This document shows, one piece after another, positions 8,767 through 15,266 of a stretch of DNA of 15,266 bases; the first letter of the stretch is position 1, and the number at the start of each line of letters is the position of its first letter. Source of the stretch: Rhizopus sp. PT2906 (lineage: Eukaryota; Mucoromycota; Mucoromycetes; Mucorales; Rhizopodaceae). The DNA lies in the NCBI GenBank assembly GCA_025529335.1, contig JAMYHX010000717.1, positions 1 through 15,266 on the forward strand. The letters are read 5' to 3'. The position numbers and the translations under genes were made by a program. Below the pieces are notes generated by a model. The model saw only the letters and a list, made by a program, of their open reading frames with translations, was not told where the DNA came from and did not search any database.

Positions 8767-8773
8767 GACGTCA
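8767..8773. promoter_or_regulatory. CRE-like motif in the short LOA1 promoter
   Basis: GACGTCA (plus), reading TGACGTC on the minus strand, lies about 50 bp upstream of the LOA1 ATG inside the 79-bp gap after the BTB/CAP-Gly stop. It resembles a cAMP-response/bZIP element. TATATTTATA on the minus strand next to it could serve as a TATA-like element. Site assignment is inference. Confidence 0.3.
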
Positions 8774-8800
8774 ATTTATTATTATTATCATATAGTATCA

Positions 8801-11354
8801 TTATTTCTTTTCAGATGTAGGTGAAATGATTTTGAAGTCATCCAATCTGACAAAGACTCCGCGTTGAGGGAAAGTTTGAAAGTATCGCGTACCATTGACT
8901 GACCCATCATTATTCCCCACTAATTAAAAAGAAAAAAAGTTAAGGGGGAGGTATACAGTTGGGATCTTATTTTACCTCTAGACTCGAGTTCGATTCCAAC
9001 CCAAGTTCCTTTTGAAAACTCAACCATACCAATATACTTGATCGTACCCAAAGTTGGCAACGGTCTACGAAGCAATTCGACCTTTTGTCCAATTTCGGGC
9101 ACAATGGTGGCCGTTGCTTCATCATCACTGCTATCACTGGTATTATACCCGAGCGACCATCTTGATCGGCTCTTGGGCGATTTAGTGCGTTTCTTTTGTT
9201 GTTGTATCGTCGCACGGTGAGGACGCGTAGGGGTATCAGGTAATGCAAACTTTAAGCGAGTCTGTCGAGGTGCAGACGGCGCGGAGGATTCGGTCGTCAA
9301 GACGTCCTTGTCAATAGGCAAGAGAGCCTCTGTAAGAGACGAGTGAGACCCTTGACGCTTGGTTCGCTGAAAGGGCGTCTTGCTGGTATCTTCATCAGGC
9401 TCCTGGGATTTTCGAAGGATAGAGGGTGTGGCTGTATTTGAGGCAGAGAGAGATCTCAAGCGACCTCCTTCCCGAGATGGTTTGTTTCCTTCTATTTCCT
9501 GGGTCTGAGTCGATAGCCGTTTAAGCGCTGGCTGCTGCTGCTGCTCAACGGTTGCTTTGGTTGGTATCACATTGACAGGTTGTGTCGTGGATATCTTTTT
9601 GGGTTTAAAGCTAAAGATGGTCGAGAAGTCATTCTCTATTGGTTTTGTCAAGTTACGACAGGGTACATTGATGTCTAATTAAAAAATGGATGAATAATGG
9701 TTTTGAATGATACATAGGGCTCGTTTATATACAAACCATCAGCCAATTCTTTCAAGACTTCCTTTTCAATCATTTGAAAACCACCCTCGGCCTTGATCAT
9801 CATCCAGCGTTTAGCAATGTACTGAGCACATTTGGCCCTTGCCTCGGCCAGGACACCATCCACGGCAACATTCTTGACCATCTCTTGTCTTCCGCCGAGA
9901 TCACGGACGATGCCTTGGTAAAGTGAAGCAGCGTTTCCGTCATGAATACCGTCGGTCAAGACCTTGGCGAGAATGAATTCAAGAAAATCGACCGAGAAAC
10001 CGAAACCGATACCATCGACGCAAGAGAGTAAAATAGGATACTCGACACAATAGTATTCAAAGTGATTGGAAATCATGTCGATTGTCTGATGCAAAAAGGT
10101 ATGAAGAATGTTGAGCAGAGGCTGTGACCAGGTAGGAATTGGATCTGCACCTCGAAGGGCCGAAAGACAGAGATGAAGTGAGTGCAATACACGGACAGCG
10201 TTGTGTTTGGTTATATTAGCAGAGGTAGCGTCGGCAATCTCTTGAACAAATGGTTTGTTTGTCTGGATAAGGATCGCAAATGGCTTTTGTGACCACAGAG
10301 GAGCAAGTGATTCAAGTGGATCTGAGTAGAGTGCGATCAGACGAGACTTGAGATCTGCCAGGTACTTTTCTTGTTTATCAGCAAATAAAAGCATAAAGGG
10401 TAAGAGGGGAGAACAGTCTTGACAGACGCATTTGAACTGATGACAGAGGGTTTGCATTCTTACCAGGACGGCCATGCAGATGGTGTTGTAGTGGCCGAGG
10501 TAATCAGCTGCAGCAAACACTTTCTGAAGGATGCGTAATTCATGTTTCTTTTCATTTAACCGAGTTAGCTGTTTATTGTGCGTGCTGGAAGTGAGAGGGG
10601 GTAGAATGAGCTTGTCGGTATAAAAGTAATAGAGAACGACTTGTAAAGTGGTAGGTGAGAATAGATCGGAAGGTAAATGAACAGAAGAAGTAGATGCCTC
10701 TCGAAATTCAGTGCAAAAGACCGAGTAAAAGTAACTGGATTGACTGGCCAGAATGAAACGATGAGCAGGAAAGGCATGTTGTGTGTTTTCTAAATCCTGT
10801 TGCGTTGATTGTTGGTTATTCACTTGAAATATATTTAATACGACATCTGTACAGAGTTTTTCATCAATCATGCGCTTCAAGTCGGATATCCACTGTTCTT
10901 TATCCTGATCTGCTTCATGATTAGGCAAAAGAGGTACACCCAACTGAGATTCAAACTGTAGTATCTCTTGACGCATGTTATTCAAGACCACTTGAGACTG
11001 AATGGCAGAAGGTGAGTTTATGGATATGTCATGAGGTGCGTCAAAATCTGCTGTGTACCAGAATCGGAGTAGTCGCCGAAGGGTTGGATAAGGTATCACT
11101 GGACTGATATCCACTGTAGTTGATGTTAACAAGTCTGGCAGGTATTTTTCTCTAAAGGCTAAAGGCATTCTAGCCAATAAAATAGCTTAATGTACGTGTC
11201 AGTAAAAGAATAAAAAAGTAAACAAGTTCTAACCTTTATGTGCCCATATCTTTGTGGATGGGTATTCGAAGCAGATATCAGCAACATAATCTTGAGCATT
11301 TTCTAACACATTGAATAAAGATTGTTGAAGTGTCTTTAAAGGACGTTCAAACAT
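8801..11354 (-). CDS. tandem BTB/POZ and CAP-Gly domain protein
   Basis: Four exons (11354-11234, 11185-9737, 9674-8976, 8919-8801) join in frame to 795 residues; introns are 48, 62 and 56 nt. Residues about 20-90 look like a BTB domain: VADICFEYPSTKIWAHKAIL, LLARMPLAFREKYL, then LRRLLRFWYTADF. A second BTB spans about 147-283, with CTDVVLNIF, FPAHRFILASQSSYFYSVF and VVLYYFYTDKL. A helical middle section follows. Residues about 530-715 are a low-complexity, Ser/Thr/Gln/Lys-rich, presumably disordered linker. The C-terminus (about 719-787) is a CAP-Gly domain: VELLRRPLPTLGTIKYIG, FSKGTWVGIELES, GNNDGSVNGTRYF and RGVFVRL. CAP-Gly binds the C-terminal EEY/F of tubulin or EB proteins, and BTB mediates dimerisation or cullin-3 binding. 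A microtubule-linked adaptor is the inference. The GKNDG lysine is Asn here (759). Confidence 0.87.
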
Positions 11355-11392
11355 GAAATAAATAAAGAGAAAGAAAAAAAGAAAAAAGGAGT

Positions 11393-11418
11393 AAAAAAAA
11401 AAAAAAAAAAAAAAAAAA
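11393..11418. repeat. A26 homopolymer upstream of the BTB/CAP-Gly gene
   Basis: Twenty-six consecutive A on the plus strand (T on the coding strand), 39 bp before the ATG at 11354, next to further A/G-rich sequence. Probably a nucleosome-excluding promoter tract; its length may vary or be mis-sequenced. Confidence 0.8.
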
Positions 11419-12354
11419 GATTTAAACTTTTTTGAATAGCCATCTCACATTAAATTGGCCATTTTTGGAAATACAATGAATCCATTACATGTACTAATTT
11501 CATAAATTATTCGCACACATTACAAGATCAATAAACATTTTTGTTGATTTTCCATGTCTTCTTTATTATTAAAAAGACAACATTTAATACATAAGATGAG
11601 CTTGACGTTTTTGAGAAAAGATAAATGTGGTCAAGACTTGTATAAAATGAAAAAGTCGTTAGAGACTTAATATAACAGTCTGACCTTGGCTACCTTATTT
11701 TTCTTTTCTTCTTTAGGCCAAAAAGTAAGACCAGCCATTTCCCAGCTAGCCCCAAGGTGTGTTATTTTACTCTTGTAAGAAATTGACATATAGTATTATA
11801 GATTATAATCGAACCAATGCCAGTGCTAGCTGGAGGTAGTTTGGTTCTTACCAAACCTTGGTCCCATCCGCTCTCTTTCTTGCTCCTCTTTTGACTCTCA
11901 CTTTCTTTCTTTTCTTTGCTTGTCCAAGCCAGTTATCGCTGGCCTACATAATGCATTTCGAATAAGATATTTAAATTTTACTCACTTTTCTTGCTTCTCT
12001 TTTTTTCCCTTATAAACTCTCTCTTAAAGTATTTAATATCAGTTTAATAACTGATTTACTAATCATTTCTTTACTTATCCTTTTGCTTCTGATGGGCTCT
12101 CTTTTTTATCATTTGTTATTATTTTTTATCAGTGTGCGAATAATTTGTGAATAAAGTGTAAACAGTGATCAATTTCCTGTTTGTTACTAATAAAAAGTGA
12201 ATTATAAACTATGAATGCGCTACTATCGACTGTGTTCTTTATATTTATGTGTGTGTGTGTGGTTTATGCAGCCTAAAAAGTTCAAAAAATATTTTTTTAT
12301 ATTTTCTACTTCAGACATCCCTGGTCACATTTTTTTTTTCCCCTTCTTTCAAAA
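11419..12354. other. gene-poor intergenic region with inverted repeats and pyrimidine tracts
   Basis: No gene is supported here. It contains a 7-bp perfect hairpin GTTTGGT-TCTT-ACCAAAC (11839-11856), a 9-bp inverted pair CCAGCTAGC (11742-11750) and GCTAGCTGG (11825-11833), and three CCAAGGT/ACCTTGG elements (near 11682, 11752 and 11855). The stretch 11870-12130 is C/T-rich on the plus strand, like a fungal promoter for the mL61 gene. A 38-codon ATG frame at 11554 and splice-like signals on both strands give only unrecognisable short peptides. A GT repeat lies at 12249-12262. Confidence 0.5.
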
Positions 12355-12791
12355 ATGTCATTTAGAGCACTTAAATCAACTCGAGATATTCTTCAACAAT
12401 TGAGAACAGGACCTGGAGCAGCTGCTTTACCTTCAAATATAAACAAGATTGCATTGACATTTGCGATAAAGGGAAAAAATGAGAGTGCTTCAGCAAGGTA
12501 TATGAATACAGTATACAAAGAGCAATGACTCATATTATAAACAGACACTTTTTACAAGAGAATCTTCCTCGCATTCAATATAATAACCCACATGTAGAAT
12601 ATGAAGTCAATAGAGTACATGATGCTAGTATTAAACCAACAGTGACCATTCATTATAGTAAATATATTGTGTGTATACTTTTAAAGACTTTAGCTAATAT
12701 GTGTCAATTTGTAGGTGATGGAAAATCAAAAACATTAGATATTGCTCGTGTGCAGTCAAGTGCCATTTGTGAACAAATCATGAGTAGTTAA
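12355..12791 (+). CDS. MRP49: mitochondrial ribosomal protein, L51/S25/CI-B8 fold (mL61/Mrp49-like)
   Basis: Small thioredoxin-fold ribosomal protein, 110 residues in three exons (12355-12497, 12545-12657, 12715-12791), with introns of 47 and 57 nt; the second has a CTAAT branch site. The joined protein starts MSFRALKSTRDILQQLRTG. It then has the fold's signature ALTFAIKGKNESASAR, HFLQENLPRIQYNNPHVEYE and a strand VTIHYSDGKSKTLDI before a C-terminal helix. F-EN-LPR-Y-NP is shared by fungal Mrp49 (mL61) and animal mS25; complex I NDUFA2 has the same fold but fits less well. It acts in the mitochondrial ribosome. Its stop TAA (12789-12791) overlaps the stop of the convergent Get2-like gene. Family is well supported; the subunit name is less sure. 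Confidence 0.82.
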
Positions 12792-13591
12792 AATAAACTG
12801 GATAGAACAATTGAACAACCAATGACAAAGACCAATACAGATATATCTTGTACTAGGCATGACCAAATGAGTTTGTACCGTAAAAAGAGAGTGACTATCT
12901 GATTGAGTGGTGGCGGGAGCATGGTCACGAAGAATGGTGTGTTCGGAATAGATCCCTTATGATACATCATCTGAGCTGTTTGTAAAGTGAGTTCGACAAG
13001 AGCAAAGTACCAAAATAGAGACTACATACAAGTTAATTACACATTTATACATGTATCTTAAAACACTTACAGTATATGGAGAATAGATGGTGTTTTGATG
13101 TAATAAAGAAGCGAACTGATCTCGACCCATAACTGATCTTTCCTTGTAAGCAATAAATAAACCCAATAGCGTCATCAGAAATAATCGGACCAAATTCCAA
13201 TATTTGACAGAGACATCCTCTTGGCTGATTGTTGTATTATTATTACTGTTGTTGTTGTTGTTGTTGTTGTTGACATTGGCTGTAAAAAAAGGATTGTTTG
13301 CAAAGAATGGATTGTCATTCATGTTATTATGGCTCATTGCAAGGAATGGATCATCGAGTTGTGGTAACAATGCTGGTGGTGCACCCAACTCCTCACTAGG
13401 GTCCTCGGTACTATCTCTTCTTTTTGTTGAAAAATGAGTCTGTTCAGCTGTATATTGACATGATTAGTTTGCACAATCTTTAAAAAAACAAGTCTCTTAT
13501 TACGAAAGGCAGTAGAAGTAATCTTGCCAAGACGGCTTTGTCCTGATGCCAATATACGTTGCTGTCTTCGTTGTCTTCTACGTTCGTCCAT
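12788..13591 (-). CDS. GET2: Get2/CAMLG-like tail-anchored protein receptor subunit
   Basis: Three exons (13591-13504, 13447-13071, 13021-12788) give 232 residues; introns are 56 and 49 nt with clear GTAATA/GTAAGT donors. The N-terminus MDERRRQRRQQRI followed by SRLGKIT matches the cytosolic Arg-rich Get3-binding helix and SRL.KIT motif of Get2. A disordered linker with repeated NPFF pieces and an N8-S-N3 run (about 89-100) follows. Three hydrophobic segments then fit the Get2 topology: YWNLVRLFLMTLLGLFIAY (about 112-130), SLFWYFALVELTLQ (156-169), and SVLVFVIGCSIVLSSLF at the C-terminus. Get2 with Get1 receives tail-anchored proteins from Get3 at the ER. It is shorter than the yeast protein (285). 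The last exon is placed by phase and by the second membrane segment. Confidence 0.85.
13247..13272. repeat. (TTG)8 microsatellite encoding poly-Asn in GET2
   Basis: A TTG repeat on the plus strand encodes eight consecutive asparagines (residues 89-96) of the Get2-like protein; TTATTATTA just before it encodes three more. It lies in the disordered linker and is likely length-polymorphic. Confidence 0.85.
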
Positions 13592-13801
13592 TAAAAAAAA
13601 AAGAAAGAGAGAGAGAGAGAGCCACATATTAACGGCGCTTTATTATTGTTGAATTTCCATTGCCAATCAGTAGCCTAGTTACTGTTGTCAAGTCAAATAA
13701 TTGCTTAAATGATATTACCAACCAATGTTTATCACTGATACTCTCGCAAGTAAGATGATCGATACGTCGAGTCTAGATGTTGATGCTTAGAATGTATGGT
13801 G

Positions 13802-13833
<32 letters not shown>

Positions 13834-14266
13834 GGATATACAAGGTAAAGCCCTTTTCTTGATGCACACACCGCATATGCTTTTTCTTTTCCTCCTTCAT
13901 TTTGTAATTTCATCAAGTTTTTACAAAAAGGGAAATACTCACAAGTCATTCTTCACTACTATCCATACACAAACAATACATTAGATGATTTGCTTATTGT
14001 CACAAGAGGTCCCCTTGTAAGCCCATTCTCCTTTTTTTGATTCGGCATATCTTGATAATTTCCTTTTATAATAGTATCAAAGTTTACTTGGTGCTTTCTT
14101 TTCACTCATCAAAGACGTCGTTATCACAAAATAATCCTTCCTTTCAGGCATTGAATCAGTGATTTAATTTTTCCGAGATTATTTCCCAAAAAGTCAAGTA
14201 CGTACTACGATATAACATAAAAGGTAATTTTAAGCGGGTAGTTTTAAAATAACACAGTTTTGTATT
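13592..14266. other. intergenic region: GET2 promoter and PAS gene 3' flank
   Basis: No gene seen. On the GET2 side there is an A-rich then (GA)n tract (13591-13620) and a CCAATCA motif (13663-13669), about 72 bp upstream of the GET2 ATG, that could be a CCAAT box; another CCAAT is near 13723. A T28 run occupies 13802-13829. An imperfect hairpin (ACAAGAGG/CCCCTTGT) lies near 14000-14018. Confidence 0.5.
13802..13829. repeat. T28 homopolymer
   Basis: Twenty-eight consecutive T on the plus strand, in the gap between GET2 and the PAS gene. Probably a nucleosome-free promoter tract or the poly-A tail of an old retroposed copy; no flanking duplication is evident. Confidence 0.8.
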
Positions 14267-15145
14267 TTATTGATCCAATATTAAGCCAATGAATTCAAGT
14301 AGTCCAATGGATCGCTTGGTGATTGAATTTGATTTAATGAAATAGCCGATGAGCGTGTCTTGATTTAATAAATAAGACAATACATATTGAAGATATTCTT
14401 TCATATACACCTTGGTTGATTCGAACCATTGATGAATATAAATCAATACGTCATAGAGCAATCCATTCTGTAAGATAACCATTTCATTTGTAGATTGACA
14501 TGATTCGCATTGAAGTGGTCTGATCAGACAGAGAGGTCTGTTATAACTTGATAGTAGTGTAAATGACATCCAATCATAATTTAAACTTTCTTCATAGTTC
14601 GACATGGATTCACTTTTAGACCAGCGTAAACAAATAGGTTCATTCTTTTCCTGACTCCTTTTATATAAATTAGACAAGTGACTGCAAAGTATTGGAACAT
14701 CGTCATTATAGATAAAGGTCATGATCGGTCTACCCAGTAGTGCATGATTAGGTTGTGCGAGGTGTTGATTCTGTACTTGATCAATCGTACCAAATGGACT
14801 CAGTTTGATGATTGAAGGTATCAATAGTTTATTCTGACTAGGTTCGGTCATTGGCTTCATTAACCAATAGTCCAGGCAAGTTGAACTACCCAGGGGATCT
14901 TGATGAATACAGACTTGAAAGGATAATAGTTGTCCATTTGAATGTTGTATAGCGCATTCTGGTATTATCGTTAACTTGGATGATAATTTAATAAACTGAA
15001 CTATCGACCGTCCAACGATGTCTGTCATTGAGTATCCTAATAGATCCAATAATTCATCTGTGGCTGTAATAATAGATTGGGTCGAATGGTTGGTGATGAA
15101 TAAACAACTTGATCTTAGGGGACAATTTGCAAAAGAATGAGACAT
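14267..15145 (-). CDS. PAS-domain protein
   Basis: Single-exon, 292 residues, ATG at 15145. An N-terminal PAS domain (about 14-97) opens CLFITNHSTQSIITATDELL and continues LLGYSMTDIVGRSI, the usual PAS helix with GY....+GRS. A second PAS-like domain (about 111-212) has IIKLSPFGTI, ALLGRPIMTFIYNDDV and a final strand PLCLIRPL. The C-terminal 80 residues are helical with no recognised motif. The flavin-binding NCRFLQ motif of LOV domains is absent, as is a zinc finger, so it is not a complete white-collar-1 photoreceptor. It may be a partner or derived paralogue of that family; Mucoromycota carry many PAS proteins. Domain call is good, role unknown. The ATG follows a T- and CA-rich leader. Confidence 0.8.
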   Translation of the reverse strand: MSHSFANCPLRSSCLFITNHSTQSIITATDELLDLLGYSMTDIVGRSIVQFIKLSSKLTIIPECAIQHSNGQLLSFQVCIHQDPLGSSTCLDYWLMKPMTEPSQNKLLIPSIIKLSPFGTIDQVQNQHLAQPNHALLGRPIMTFIYNDDVPILCSHLSNLYKRSQEKNEPICLRWSKSESMSNYEESLNYDWMSFTLLSSYNRPLCLIRPLQCESCQSTNEMVILQNGLLYDVLIYIHQWFESTKVYMKEYLQYVLSYLLNQDTLIGYFIKSNSITKRSIGLLEFIGLILDQ

Positions 15146-15266
15146 GTTGTGTGTATGTGTATATATGTGTGTGTGAATAAAAAGAAAAGAAAAAAAAAAA
15201 AGGGAAATAAATAATCACAATAATAATAATAATAATCATGGGCGCGCGTGATTATAACTTCACATG
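15146..15266. promoter_or_regulatory. PAS gene upstream region with simple repeats
   Basis: On the minus strand it carries a T-rich run and CA/TA dinucleotide repeats (about 15150-15178) just before the ATG. An (AAT)6 tract lies at about 15219-15236 and a short CG alternation at 15241-15249 near the window edge. A TATA element is not clear. Confidence 0.4.

Noticed and set aside
11800..11820. minus-strand GGTTCGATTATAATC resembling a tRNA T-arm
   Set aside because: No acceptor stem, D-arm or anticodon arm can be drawn around it.
11650..12000. possible small minus-strand spliced gene with Lys/Arg-rich exons (and a GASWEMAGLTFWP segment)
   Set aside because: The basic residues come from reading the complement of a C/T-rich promoter tract, no start ATG fits, and the peptide matches no family I know.
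12525..12533. ATGACTCAT Gcn4-like site
   Set aside because: It lies inside intron 1 of the mitoribosomal gene, with no amino-acid gene nearby; expected by chance.
14415..14440. GGTTCGAATC on the minus strand resembling a tRNA T-loop
   Set aside because: It is coding sequence (HQWFEST) within the PAS protein.
1..15266. CRISPR array, operon-like cluster or prokaryotic mobile element
   Set aside because: No spaced direct repeats were seen; genes are spliced and eukaryotic, so bacterial features are not expected.

Overview
The window looks like nuclear DNA of an early-diverging filamentous fungus, most likely Mucoromycota (Mucorales type). It is AT-rich. The genes are compact and broken by very short GT-AG introns (about 42-91 nt), with poly-A/poly-T and simple-repeat tracts between them. 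The protein set is eukaryotic and fungal: a Loa1/Vps66-type acyltransferase, a Get2-like tail-anchor receptor, fungal aspartate-semialdehyde dehydrogenase, ribosomal eS24, a mitochondrial ribosomal protein of the L51/S25 fold and a PAS protein. The species assignment is inference. All exon joins were done by eye from splice sites, reading phase and family motifs.

Layout. 3-44 (+): possible 3' end of an unidentified gene. 304-1724 (-): secreted A1 aspartic protease, 5 exons. 2012-2498 (-): ribosomal protein eS24, with the start codon alone in exon 1. 2736-3856 (-): aspartate-semialdehyde dehydrogenase, 2 exons, with a Gcn4-type site just upstream. 3857-5439: long gap holding a decayed Helitron-like reading frame (about 4067-4312), a candidate Helitron 3' end (4680-4710) and the promoter of the next gene. 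5440-7221 (+): divergent 4CL-like acyl-CoA ligase with an in-frame 51-nt intron. 7287-8721 (-): Loa1-like lysophosphatidate acyltransferase, 9 exons. 8801-11354 (-): a 795-residue protein with two BTB/POZ-like domains and a C-terminal CAP-Gly domain. 11355-12354: gene-poor, pyrimidine-rich, with clustered short inverted repeats. 12355-12791 (+): mitoribosomal mL61/Mrp49-like protein, 3 exons. 12788-13591 (-): Get2-like protein, 3 exons, whose stop codon overlaps the mL61 stop tail to tail. 14267-15145 (-): PAS-domain protein, one exon.

The genes do not form one pathway. This is an ordinary compact fungal neighbourhood of housekeeping genes: translation, threonine/methionine synthesis, lipid metabolism, ER insertion, cytoskeleton and sensing. 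I found no convincing new multi-gene system. The points most worth a second look are the BTB+CAP-Gly fusion, the acyltransferase whose HX4D histidine is tryptophan, the ligase with an altered AMP-binding loop, and the Helitron remnant.
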